A DNA stretch of 64,000 nt from Cololabis saira (Eukaryota; Chordata; Actinopteri; Beloniformes; Belonidae). The position numbers were made by a program, and so were the translations under genes. The notes under the pieces were generated by a model. The model did no database searches. It was not told the DNA's origin and saw nothing but the letters and a program-made list of their open reading frames with translations. This document shows, in pieces, positions 41,135 to 52,121 of the stretch (position 1 is the stretch's first letter; every line of letters starts with the position of its first letter). The stretch spans positions 37,770,005 through 37,834,004 of the forward strand of contig NC_084590.1 of NCBI RefSeq assembly GCF_033807715.1, read 5' to 3'.

Positions 41135-42917
41135 AGTCCTGTTGCTGACTTGCATTATTTTGAGACAACAAATTAAACAAAAAAAAAGAAAAGAAAATCC
41201 ATACAAAGAAACTAAATACTTTTATTTCATTCACTGACTGTTTCTTTTCTACAGTAACTAACGCATATCAGTGTAAACCTCGGTCATGTAAAATTTCTTG
41301 AAAACAAAAAGGAGCATAGAAAAAATTCTTTGATGTGATTTTTTTCTTCGTGTGTACATTACAGAAACCGAAGACTCGCATCAGCAAAACTCCCTGGAAG
41401 TATATTTGTTAAGGTTTCCATAAAAACACCAAAAGAACTTGCAAACTTACAAAGAAAAGCTGATCTAAGGAATGAGCACAGTATAATTAGAAGATCAAAA
41501 CAATTATCAGCTCAGCTTAAGGGTCCATCATGTCCATTTCTCTGGGGTGAGATCATTAGTCCTTCCTAATGTCCTGGTGTTCTAACTGGTCCTCTGTGTG
41601 TATGAAAACTGCTTTACTGGACTCTTATGACCACCATGATCTTTGCTCTTTTTCAGGTAGTAGTTTTCAGTTAGAACAAGCAATTCTGGTAAGGCTGAAC
41701 AATTGCTTTATAAATATTCAATACAAATGTTTTAATATAGACTATTTAGATAATACCGTCAATATTTTATAAAAGCATTATCAGAAAAATAAAATCTTAC
41801 AAAAAAGTATAAAGAAGCTAGGTTAAAAAGTTGAAATATTTGATTAATGACACTGTGATGAAAGTTAAATCAAATGTTTAACAGTTTTCATGTCAGTTGC
41901 GTTTTCGTATAAACATTTGAAACACGTATATGCCTGCCAGGGGTATTGATGAACAACATTCATCATCGACTGGAGATTTGCCATTTGTCCGGGGATTAAT
42001 TACGATGTGAAACTGTTAATAACAATCACTGAATCACATCTCAAAGGAGCTCATTAATAAGAATGTTTTGACAAAGTAATGAGACTCCTGGCTTATGTAA
42101 TTCTTCCTTTTGGAAGTGTATTTGGTTACAAATATCACTCACAGAAAAGTTTTCAAAAAACAACAAAAACTTTAATCTACTACTTGTTAATCTGTTTAAC
42201 CTCTTTTGAACTGCAATATCTTTATTTTAAAAACTATTTTTATTAGGAAAATACAAACAAATCAAAAATTACATTGCCAAAAACGTATACACATGAAAGC
42301 TGAATTAGGCATTTTTTTCACCTTTTTGTGAAATCATAGATTTCACAAAAAGACCAATGCATACTTTGTTTTGTTTTGTTTTTCAAAGAACTGAATATTG
42401 TATATTTTGCAGCTTTGCAAAAGGTCCATTCTGGCTTACTACACAAGTTCAATTGCTCAACAGGATATCTGTGATAATCTGATTCTCCTCTTTATGAGTC
42501 AAGCACAAGCTTTCTGTATCTGAAGCTGGTCCAGGTTCTGTAGAATGAGTTATATAATAAAATAACCAACCAGCTCTCAGGAAAAGACATTTCAAATACT
42601 CTTCTGGGACAGTTGAAGCACTACACTGTGTAAGTCAGCCATGACATAAGCATTGGTGTACCTTTTGATACATTCAAAGACACTTGCTTTTGCAATTTTG
42701 GTTTTTCTTGGCCTTCATGTAGGGAGATTTCTTCATTCCTGGGATCTTTTCACAATATACATTTACAGTATATGGTGAAAGATTCAAGTTCTGTACAGAT
42801 TTTGCTGCCACATCAGTGAAAGAAAAATACTGTCATTATTACGATATTAATTTATTGTATAAACAATTTCTTTTTCAAGTTTGTACAATATGTTATCACT
42901 GTATCACGTTTGAACAA
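41135..42917. other. Intergenic, unrecognised
   Basis: 1.8 kb of AT-rich DNA with no open frame, repeat or gene that I can name. Confidence 0.5.
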
Positions 42918-43190
42918 GGCAGCACGGTGGCTTATTGGTTAGCACTTGTTGCCTTACAGCAAGAAGGTTCCCGGTTCGACTCCCAGGCCCGGCAGGAGTC
43001 TTTCTGTGTTTGCATGTTCTCCCCGTGCTTGCGTGGGTTTCCTCCAGGTACTCCGGCTTCCTCCCACAGTCCAAAAACATGCATACTAGGTTAATTGATG
43101 ATTCCTGGTTTGGTCCTGTTTGTCTGTATATGTGGCTGGGATAGACTCCAGCGGACCCCCGTGACCCTGCACAGGAGTAATAACGTAATG
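42918..43190 (+). repeat. tRNA-derived SINE of the V-SINE/DANA kind
   Basis: Head with Pol III boxes: A-box-like TGGCTTATTGG and B box GGTTCGACTCC. Then the conserved core 'tttgcatgttctccccgtgcttgcgtgggtttcctcc...tcccacagtccaaaaacatgcat' and an LINE-like tail ending 'tgcacaggagtaat'. It is a retroposon, not a functional tRNA gene. Confidence 0.85.
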
Positions 43191-44040
43191 ATATATTAAT
43201 CAAACATAATAATGTGATAAGATATTGTACAAATCTACCGCAGCGTTAGGAGTGGGCCTGATGGGGCTAGGTCCACCCACTCCTACTATTGGCCCACCCT
43301 GATCGACAGACAGAATTTTTACATTTATTTTTTGAATATCTAATTTTGTATTATTTTGATTAGTGGAATTAACATTTGGATTCAAAATGTAAACTAAAAA
43401 TATTTCCTTTTTATGAAAATAAATCTTGTGAAGTCTGGACCAATCACAAGTCACAACACCCTGGTGCTGCGCCTGGTACAAATATAAAATATACATTGTT
43501 AGGGAATTAACATTTCACATTATAATGTGATATAACTCTAAATTTTCTCTAAAGATGGTGCCAGTTCTATGCTTCTGTAAGAAATACATGTTTTTATGCA
43601 AAAAAAAAGTGTTACCGGTACTCATGAAAAGTAGGATTTGTTTTGAAGGATCTTTTGCAAGACAGAACAGGCAAGTGTAATAACAGAACAACTAGGACAT
43701 TTGTTTAGTTTTAAATTAATCCTTGCCTTCCTCAAAAATGTAAATGACTTCCTTTGTTATTTCATGGATAAAATACCTGTCATGAACAAATTTCAAGGGT
43801 GCTCTGAGGTGAGCAGTGCTTAAGGGTATACAATAACCTGCTCTCCATCCCTACCACCCCTGCTTCATTACAGCTGGTCTTCAAATGTCCTAAATATACA
43901 GACTCACATCAAACAGTTATAGGTTTAACTTGCTGCTGTCTTTTTTGTCAGCTGTCTATTGTTGTTTTCTGTCCTGTTTCCGCTTTATCTGTTTCCCATT
44001 CATTAGTTCCCTCTGTTGTAATCGATTCTTAGTCATATAA
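43191..44040. other. Intergenic, unrecognised
   Basis: AT-rich. The stretch 'gtgggcctgatggggctaggtccacccactcc' near 43252 is repeat-like but I cannot assign it. Confidence 0.45.
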
Positions 44041-44175
44041 GGCAAGGCAAGTTTATTTATACAGCACAATTCAACAAGGTGATTCAAAGTACTTTAAAAA
44101 GGCATTAAAACATAAATGAAAAGCACGATTTAAAATCTAAACAAAAAAGAAAGAAATAAGAACAATAGATAAAAT
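44041..44175 (-). repeat. Retroposon 3' tail (TTGCCTTGCC type), minus strand
   Basis: 'ggcaaggcaagtttatttatacagcacaattcaacaaggtgattcaaagtac' is the reverse complement of the usual fish retroposon end 'gtactttgaatcacc...aaataaacttgccttgcc'. Confidence 0.65.
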
Positions 44176-44699
44176 AAGATAAAATCAGTTGATGATTAAG
44201 TTTTGAAAAGTGCCAGTGCAGGTATGGAGCTTTATTCAAAGCCATTAAGTGCTTGGGGTACTGTATGTAATGTACATGAAAACAGACAAAGTAATTTCAG
44301 TAGCCATATGTAATTCACGATAGAACATAAACATTTTTTTCTTCAAAAGTCTGACTTTGTACAATTTTATGCAAAATATTAAAATTTTAAAGTTGATGAG
44401 AACAACTCACCTCAAAATGTTGGAACCTGTGCAACTCAAGGCCGGAAAAGTAAACAGGACTAGCAGGAAAAACATCTTGCAGCAAGTTAGTGACAGAATT
44501 ATGTATGAAAAGCACATCCTAGACACACTCTCTCTCAGAAGTGAAGGCAGGAAGAGTTTCACCAGTCTGAAAAATAAATAGATAAATTCTGGAACAGTTA
44601 CAGATAAATGTTCCTTAGAGTAAAATTATGAAGACTTTTAATCTTTCATCATATGCAGAATATTGAAGAGAATAGCAAGGGATGATGGCAAAAATTTGT

Positions 44700-45260
44700 A
44701 TTGGAGGTCATGCTCCATTATAGGCTGTCATGATTTTATTGTGGAAATCACTGAAGGGGCTCAGGGGCAATACTAGAAATCACTATCTAAGAACACATGC
44801 CTTCCCATGCCATCTGCTAAAGCTCTCTCATGCAATGTGACCTAGAAACACTATGCACTTCGCTAGACCAATGCATACGTATTTAAAATGGACTGAAGAA
44901 AAATGGAAAACTGTCCTGTGGTCAGACAAAATCTGAAATTCTCTTTGGAAACCATGAACACTGTGTTCTCCGGACTACAGATGAGAGGGACCGTTAACCA
45001 ATTGAGAGGGACCGGACTACAGATGAAAGGGGTGTATTAATGCCTTGTAATATGTTGCATATCTGGACAGGGATATGAACGGGATATTGCAATTTTAATG
45101 CAACACATGTTCCCATCCAGACAAGATCTTTCTCAGGATAGGCCTTGTATCCTTCAGAACAACAGTGCTAAACCAAATACTAGATCCATTACAAAAACAT
45201 GGCTTTGATGGGAACAGTCCATGTTCTGAACTGGCCTCCCTGCAGCCATGGAGCACAGCC
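44700..45260 (+). pseudogene. Tc1/mariner-type transposase fragment
   Basis: Plus-strand remnant of the same transposon type as 15946-16904: 'gggctcaggggcaatactagaaatcac', 'aaaatggaaaactgtcctgtggtcagac', 'catgttcccatccagacaagatctttctcagg' and 'gaactggcctccctgcagcc' follow the order of the transposase. Stops, deletions and a small internal duplication of 'gagagggaccg' are present. No termini found. Confidence 0.65.
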
Positions 45261-45814
45261 ACTTATTAATCATGTATCAATCTTAATAAATCACTAAATA
45301 AATGAATCAACTTTCTTTTAAAAACAATCTGGGCTGTTTTTTTTTCCAAGTTTGAAAGCACAAATATTTTAAAGTCTAGTGTTTACTAGCTAATTAATCT
45401 GATTTCACACTTACTAGATTACTAGATTTCTACATTATTATTTTGTAGTTTCTAGATTACTAGATTTCCTACTCTAGTAATTCATTTTCAATAAATAAAA
45501 AAATATACCAAACAAAAAAACATAAAAACTTTCACAATCGTGTTCCTGTAAAACCTGAAAACACATTTTAGGTATCCAGTTGTGTGTTTGTCCTAGCAAC
45601 GCAATTCATAATCCCAGAGGAAAAATGAAGAGAAATCAACAGCGGAGATGTAATAAAGCCAGACGGGCAGAGCTGGTTGCAGCAGTCCAAGCAGCCAAAC
45701 TACAAGAACGATGTATTGATTTAAATGCGATTGCTGCGGACTCACCCCACCTGTCACTGCCTCTGACAATGACGGATTTTCATGAGCGCTTTTTGTGTAG
45801 TGATTTGAGTGAAA

Positions 45815-46750
45815 ATGGAAAACAAATCATCTGGATTCAGTTCTCATTTAACCCTGGACCCATTTTTTATTCCACCTAGAGGAAAGTATCCCATATTTTT
45901 TCTCGGTATTGTGATTTACTTGTCTGGAATGTCCTGCAATCTGATCCTACTGACTTTAATCATACTGAAGAAGAACCTTCACAAGCCCATGTATTTTATC
46001 CTGTTCAGTCTTCCCCTCAATGATCTGATCGGCATAACTGCAATGTTACCCAAAGTACTTTCAGATATTGTTACAGAAACACATAAAGTTTACTATCCTC
46101 TCTGTGTTTTACAAGGATTCCTGCTGCATATGTACGGAGGTGGAATTTTATTTATCCTTGCAGCAATGTCTTTTGATCGTTACATTGCCATCTGCATGCC
46201 ATTGCGTTACAGCTCTTTTATGACTCTGAGAACAGTTATTTTGATCATCTCTCTAGTCTGGGGTCTGGACTTTGTTTTGATCTTGTCACTTTTCTCTTTG
46301 CAGACAAGGCTCCCTCGCTGCAGATCTGTTATTAGAAATGTGTTTTGTGATAACCCATCTCTCCTGAAGCTCACATGTGGCGACACGACAGTCAATAATA
46401 TCATAGGACTGTTTAACACGGCTGTCATGCAAGCTGTAAGTGTGTCCATTCAGGCATATTCCTACATTAAAATCCTGATTACTTGTATGGGTGCAAGTAA
46501 ATCAGAAGAGAGGAAAAAGGCCATCAACACTTGTGTTGCACAGCTGCTTATACTTTTTATTTTTGAGATTACAGGAACTTTCACAATTTTATCTCATCGG
46601 TTCAAAAATGTCTCCACTGACTTGCAAAAGATCATGGGTATGCTGATATTTCTGGTACCGCCACTTCTAAATCCAATTGTGTACGGTCTTTACACAAGTG
46701 AAATACGAAACACTCTCCTGAGAATCTTGAAGAACAGAGTATCGTTATGA
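45815..46750 (+). CDS. Olfactory receptor, fish type (OR-2), intact single exon
   Basis: A 311-residue odorant receptor GPCR starting at ATG 45815 (MENKSS). Two codons upstream there is only a GTG, so the ATG is preferred. NKS sequon near the N-terminus; HKPMYFILFSLPLNDLIG in TM2; disulfide cysteines 97 and 178; MSFDRYIAICMPLRY after TM3 (118-132); CRSVIRNVFCDN in loop 2; AINTCVAQL at the TM6 entrance, where most ORs have His before Leu but this one has Gln; NPIVYG in TM7 (286-291). Closest in loop 2 wording to OR-1 (CRSVI.N..CDN), which suggests these two are nearer relatives than OR-3 or OR-4. Assignment to a fish OR subfamily needs a tree. Confidence 0.95.
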   Translation: MENKSSGFSSHLTLDPFFIPPRGKYPIFFLGIVIYLSGMSCNLILLTLIILKKNLHKPMYFILFSLPLNDLIGITAMLPKVLSDIVTETHKVYYPLCVLQGFLLHMYGGGILFILAAMSFDRYIAICMPLRYSSFMTLRTVILIISLVWGLDFVLILSLFSLQTRLPRCRSVIRNVFCDNPSLLKLTCGDTTVNNIIGLFNTAVMQAVSVSIQAYSYIKILITCMGASKSEERKKAINTCVAQLLILFIFEITGTFTILSHRFKNVSTDLQKIMGMLIFLVPPLLNPIVYGLYTSEIRNTLLRILKNRVSL

Positions 46751-47500
46751 AGTTTTCACTGACATTACAGCGCTGGTATTGATTAATTTTTGGGTCAAAA
46801 ATCAACTAAATCATGTAAAAAAAATGATGAAAGTCCTCAGATATATTCCAGTAAAAATATGGAATAGACAATGAATCGTACTAATAACAAGAACTTAAAG
46901 ATTTAAGAAAAGTTTACCAAATAATTTTTTTTCTTTTTGCTACTTGTGTGAAAATGTTATCTTCTTCCTCTAAATTACCCAGTCACAGGAAATCTTTCTC
47001 CACATCTGAGATGTAATTAAGATATTAGTTTTAATTTTGCATAGACTGACTAGGTGTAAGTTGTGATGTAATTTAACAGAACATAGTGAGCCAAGGATGT
47101 TTAAGATGCAGTTATGAATAACATGATGAAAACTTGGTGCTCTGTCCATTTTATATAAATAATGACAATATTCTTGTTATAGTTTTAGTTGCTTTTTATT
47201 CAGTTTTTTTGAATTTTCACTTGGTATGTACAGTGGACTGTGTTAAGTACAACAATACATACTGTAGGTATATAAATGGTGTAAGTTTACCCTGTAACAA
47301 TTTAAACGATTCCAAGTGTGCGTGAGCGTGTGCGTGTGCGTGTGCGTGTGCGTGTGTGTGACAAAATAAAATCCCAATATTCTGAAACAGTTAAAGTTCA
47401 TCATGTGTCACTTGTGCAGGTTTGTAGAAACACATTGTAGTACATTAACATACAATTCCAGATCAGGGGCCACAGTACAATCTTGCCATTCATTTTGGTG
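46751..47500. other. Intergenic after OR-2, with a short microsatellite
   Basis: AT-rich DNA. (GTGTGC)n simple repeat at about 47318-47360. No other feature recognised. Confidence 0.6.
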
Positions 47501-47645
47501 TTTATTGTGGGCTTAGGTTGAAGACCAACAGTGTCCATAGTCAGAGGCTTCTTCAGATCGGCTGCAACACAGACCGCTCAAGAGATTCTTTATGTCCAAC
47601 AGCAATATATCTTTACAATAAATCTCTGAAGAGACTTAAGTCATG
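47500..47645 (+). mobile_element. LINE RT C-terminal fragment
   Basis: Encodes CNTDRSRDSLCPTAIYLYN, matching the C-terminal '..R..SF.P.AI.L.N' box of fish LINE polymerases. A short dead fragment. Confidence 0.45.
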
Positions 47646-48059
47646 GATATTCAAATATTTTCATAGAATTTTTTTTTTGGATGGTGAAGTACAAATGTTA
47701 AAATTACAGACTTTACATCACATGTACAACCATATGCAAAAACAGAAGAAGAGAAAAGAAAAAAACACAATAGTAAACCTTACTACTACATCAAATGGGA
47801 CGGGAAGGTAGATGGTTAAAGGCCAGGGTTACCTTGTGCAGGCATAGAGGGTTCATTGAAATAGTAAAATGGCTTCCACATGTTATAAGATGTCTTAGCA
47901 TAGCCTTTCAGTAGTTCAATTTCTCTATAGCTTTAAATGGGCCAGTACTTCCTCAAGCCAGTGTTTTGAGTCTTAAGTCATGAAAGCAACTGCAACAATT
48001 AATTTTCCTTCAGATAGTAATAAAGGATTTTCTAGTTTGAAATAATTTGTCTTTCACTT

Positions 48060-48135
48060 TTGTTTTTTGTTCCAGTAAATGTTGGAATCACTCTATTTTA
48101 ATTGCATTTTCCATATCATCCCAACTTTGTTGTCA
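48060..48135. repeat. Tc1/mariner TIR-like fragment
   Basis: 'aattgcattttccatatcatcccaacttt' resembles the 3' terminal region of the element at 15946-16904 ('tttccttatcatctcaacttt'). A partial end only. Confidence 0.45.
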
Positions 48136-48139
48136 AATA

Positions 48140-48814
48140 GTCAGACCTCAGTGTTTAGTGTCATTAGTGAAACACAAATGGCATGAACTGGCTGATGTTG
48201 GTCAGTTTATGTAGCATAAGCTTATGTCCACATTGTTTGATTGGATGTGATGTCCAACACCAAGAATATCAAATTTATATGGACATATACAAAATATCTA
48301 TTTTACGCAGCAGCGTGGGACCACATTTTACCCAACTTGTATGGTCCTCCACATAGGTTCTGGATCTAGGATTTTTGTTTGGCTAAAACCAACAAAACCT
48401 TATGGACAAAGGCCAGGACAACAGGTGCTAGCAAACAAGTCCCTTCACCAAGTTTGGCTCCACTGTGGGACTCCTGTAACCCCTGCCTGGGCAAGAAACA
48501 TGGTGCTCCATGTTTTGATTTATCCAGTTCATTTGAATCGCTCTTAGTCTGGCTTATCCTACCGCATCAGTTTATCTTGAAATACACCACGGTGGGAAAT
48601 TGCCTCCAAAAACATAACTCCTATGATAATTTAGGCACCGTGATGATGTGGCAATTAAAACAGGGGAGGTTTCTTTCTTGAAAAAAAAAAGTTTATTTTT
48701 ATTCCACCAATTCACGTCAAAGTTGTATGAAGGCATTTTACACACAAACTAGATAAGGCTCTGAAAATTCAATCCTATTCAGTAAGTCCAGTTTGAGTTA
48801 ATAGGACAGTAACC
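48140..48814. other. Unrecognised, possibly repeat-derived
   Basis: Two overlapping open frames of 68 and 100 codons occur near 48341-48681, but neither resembles a known protein. The stretch has the texture of an old repeat ('gtcctccacataggttctggatctagg'). I could not classify it. Confidence 0.35.
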
Positions 48815-48817
48815 TAA

Positions 48818-49525
48818 GGCCACATTTACACGTAGCCGGGTATTTACAAAAACTGATATTTTCCCCTCTACGTTTTCAAAAATATCCTCGTTTACACGGA
48901 CCCGCATGAAAACGCTGTTAACGTCATGCCAGCCAATCAGAATCCTGGAAAAACATCAACAAATGACACGTGTAACTTCCAGTTAAGGCTGATTTATGGT
49001 TCCGCGTTACACCAACGCAGAGCCTACGGCGTAGGGTACGCAGCGACGCACACCGTACGGCGCGCTTCGCCGCGTACCCTACGCCGTAGGCTCTGCGTCG
49101 ATTTAACGCGGGACCATAATTCAGGCTTTACTTCCAAGACGGAACGAGAGTCTTTCGTTTGGAGTGACAGAGAAGTGGAGTTACTTTTAAGTGTGACTTT
49201 AGAATATAAAACGGGTAAAATACAAGAAAATATTGACGGTGGCCAAACTAATTGTAAACACAGGTCGCACACATGACGCTGGTGAGTTTCTAGTGCATAA
49301 TGTGACGTTCTGAAGCTTAAATCTCCGTTTTCCTCTGTTTTCCTCCGTTTTCGTCCGTTTTCCTCTGTTTAGACGCAAACGTGAAAACAGAGTTTTTGAA
49401 AATCTCCACTTTGGCCGGCGTTTTCAGAAATGATCGTTTTTGGGGGCTTTGACCTCCGTTTTCGTGTAAACGAACGGCCAAAACGCATGAAAATGCCTCA
49501 GTTTTTGCTCCGTGTAAACGGGGCC
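48818..49525. mobile_element. PIF/Harbinger-like MITE (708 bp) with 3-bp target duplication
   Basis: Termini GGCCACATTTACACGTAGC and, read from the other end, GGCCCCGTTTACACGGAGC (16 of 19 identical). Flanked by TAA on both sides, the TWA target of PIF/Harbinger. CpG- and 'ccgttttc'-rich interior. No transposase. Palindromic copy D is nested inside. Confidence 0.7.
48983..49130. repeat. Palindromic CpG-rich repeat, copy D
   Basis: TTAAGGCTGATTTATGGTTC at the left, GGGACCATAATTCAGGCTTT at the right, with internal cctacggcgtaggg arms. Flanked by ACTTCCAG and ACTTCCAA, a 7-of-8 match that could be an 8-bp target duplication. Nested inside the TIR element 48818-49525. Confidence 0.85.
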
Positions 49526-49534
49526 TAAGCAGGG

Positions 49535-51440
49535 ATGCCCAGTTTTCTTTCTCCTTGGCCACTTCATTCAGCTTATCTGGAAGGATCCCAAGGTCTACTA
49601 CCAGGGGTTTTCTACCAGTGGGACGTGATGGGAAAACCTTACCAACAAGTCGTCCAGGAGGCATCCTAACCAGATGAACCTCACCTGGGTGCTCTTATGT
49701 TGGAGCAGCGGCGCTACTCTGAGCCCCCTATGGATGATTGAGCTTTTTACGCTATCTCATGAACCCAGAGATTCTGCGGAGCCCAGGCCCGGCTATAAAG
49801 AGCTGGCTCCCTCCTCTCTTCTCTCTCTTCTCTCTCTTCTCTCTCAAGCCCTGTCCACTCTCCCATGAAGTTCTCTATGAGCTATGAAGAAGACCACAGC
49901 TCCTACTTTAGCATGAAAAGCTAATAGCTATGGGCCAGCCTTCACCAATATCGTGCCTAAGAAGCGTCTGTTGGCCTGGAAATGGCAACCACAGTCTGCA
50001 GTGCTGCAATAAGTGCAGCGATCTCCAGATGAGCAGAACGAGGGACTCTTGCATGCCCTGATGACGTGAACGCCTTCGGACCGACCTGGAGCTGAAGGAG
50101 GTCCAGCTGCGGTGCCAATGCTGCATCCCCTCATCCACATGGAGACGAGGAGAGCAGGAGAGAGAGAGACGCTCTTAAACCAGGATCACCTGTGGAGCGT
50201 AACCATCCAGCTGTTCACCAAGGAACACTGGCCTGCCAGACAAAACCACCTTTTTCATCACTTACAAATATCCACATAACAAACTGCGTTGTGTCTGGGC
50301 AGAGAAACATAGTTAAAACATTTAACTAGTTTAGTTTTACGCTGTGAGCCGAACAGCTGATCCCGTCACAACTGGGTTTATTAGCTTAAGCGTGTTTGTT
50401 TATTTTATCGTTTGTCTATTGCTGCATCCATTTTGCTGGATATTGATGACATGTTCTTCCACAACAGAAAACAAAGCCCTTCCTTATTTCCCAGTTGAAT
50501 GACCAGAGCGCACATGTGAAGTCAGTTTCGCATTGGTGCATCTCTGTGTGGGAAACATCAGACGAGCTTGGTTTTCTGATGGGGAGAAGTTATCCTAGTG
50601 TCTTGGGTTTTAATTTCTTCTCTATTCCCCTCCTTTTCTCCTACTAACCCCAGCACCCACACGCACAGTCTTATCTTGGCCATAAGGCCTCTGAGTTCTT
50701 TTGTTCATCTCACTGGATGAGACGAAATCTCGTCTGCCATTTTGAATCACGCGAGACTCAATCACCATGTGACTCCATCAGCCATATTTCTTTTGCCCCA
50801 CCACGTGTATGAACAGCCATCGTGACACACACAAACACACACGTACAGTATATAATCTGAAGTTTGTGTTTAATGTTTAGTTAGTTGTTTGCTTATGTGT
50901 AGTTTAAGTATCAGAAACTTCATCCAAAGTGTGATTTCGTTATCTTTTAACACTTGTGTAAATGAATTCTGATTCATTTGAATGAGATAAGTTGTTTGTG
51001 TTTATTTTGCACATATGTGTTACATTTGCTGGTGTCAAAGGCCTGTGCTTGGACTCCTTCCTTCACTGTTACTCTATAGCATCAACCCTGGCAACAGGCT
51101 TGCACGCATAGAATAACAGCTACTTTGAGACTGATTGTGCTGTTTAGTTATTATTTCCTCATAATTCAGGTGGTGCCCTGTTTGGATTTATTCATTTTGA
51201 TAATTTATTTTGATAATATTTATTATTAATTGTAATAACTATCGTAAGTAAATTATTAATAACTTTCTAATAACTGATCCAGGACTCCCTTTGTTGCACA
51301 ACAGATTGAATAGTAAATCGAGAGCTTCACATTTTTACTTTGTTCCTTTTTCCACCATGATAGACTGATGTAGCACATCACTGCTGGTGATCCACCTGTC
51401 AATCTCCCAGTCTACTCTTCCCTCACATGAACAACAGGTC
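49535..51440 (-). mobile_element. LINE copy (minus strand) interrupted by a 1.5-kb insertion
   Basis: 49535-49784 encodes on the minus strand RMPPGRLVGKVFPSRPTGRK and NEVAKEKENWASLL, the C-terminal end of a common fish LINE. LINE similarity resumes at about 51303-51440 ('gtaaatcgagagcttcaca', then 'gtcaatctcccagtctactcttccctcac'). The sequence between is foreign. The copy is inactive. Confidence 0.65.
49785..51302 (+). repeat. Unclassified 1.5-kb insertion with promoter-like left end
   Basis: Interrupts the LINE. Near its left end it has CTATAAAG (about 49794), followed by a long CT-rich tract and a 19-codon frame at 49866-49925 (MKFSMSYEEDHSSYFSMKS, stop TAA). The right end is AT-rich ('gataatttattttgataat'). 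It could be a solo LTR or other retroelement piece, but I could not define TG/CA termini or a target duplication. Confidence 0.4.
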
Positions 51441-52121
51441 ATTCAACTTGAGTCAAATTCTAAACATATGTAATGCCAGGTTATAGAAATAAATAATATA
51501 ATTAAAAAGTCCATCAGATACTGTTGGATCTTCCCTTTTATGCAATCGTTTTACTGTGCAAACACAAGGCAACAAAGGAGAAGAAAACTCCAGGTTAACA
51601 GGAAGAAAAAAACTCCTGCAGAAGCTGATTTAGGCTGGATGTCTGCGTCGACCGGTTAGGGTCTGTGGTGACAAGGAAGAGAAACCAACAAACACAGTGA
51701 GTTTGGTCCAGGGATATCTGCCTATGAGACACAAAGCTGAACAGTGTTAAATGTGATTATGTCACCATAGCAAGCTCTAACTATTTGCTAATTGCTTTCT
51801 CAAAAAAAAAGAAAAGTTTGAAAACTAATCTTAAATGTAGAGTTGGTTTCTGTGTCACAAACACAAATTGGAAGCTGGTTCGTGCTTCTCTGTGGACTCA
51901 CGCCTACACCTCAAGGGTAATAATTGTCTACTTATAAAACAAAGTCTTGTCACAATACAGTAGGTGACAATAAAACATCATACTGCAACAGGTAAGAACC
52001 CACATGTATCAGTGCATAGCAGTTAATCTTTAAACAGCTTGTTCATAAAACATTTCTTTCAGGTGAAGACCGGTCTGCAATAAGTAAGTGGACAAAATAT
52101 TTTAGTAAAGACTGTATCATT
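51441..52121. other. Upstream region of OR-3
   Basis: AT-rich DNA. 'aaacatttctttcag' (acceptor-like, ends 52063) and 'aataagtaagtgg' (donor-like, about 52081) lie shortly before the OR-3 ATG and may delimit a small leader exon. Nothing else. Confidence 0.4.

Noticed and set aside
42904..43203. Frames of 92-99 codons and a tRNA-like sequence
   Set aside because: The tRNA-like head belongs to a SINE, with no intact cloverleaf, and the frames are by-products of it.
45809..45814. GTG start two codons before the OR-2 ATG
   Set aside because: Eukaryotic nuclear genes initiate at ATG; 45815 is the natural start.
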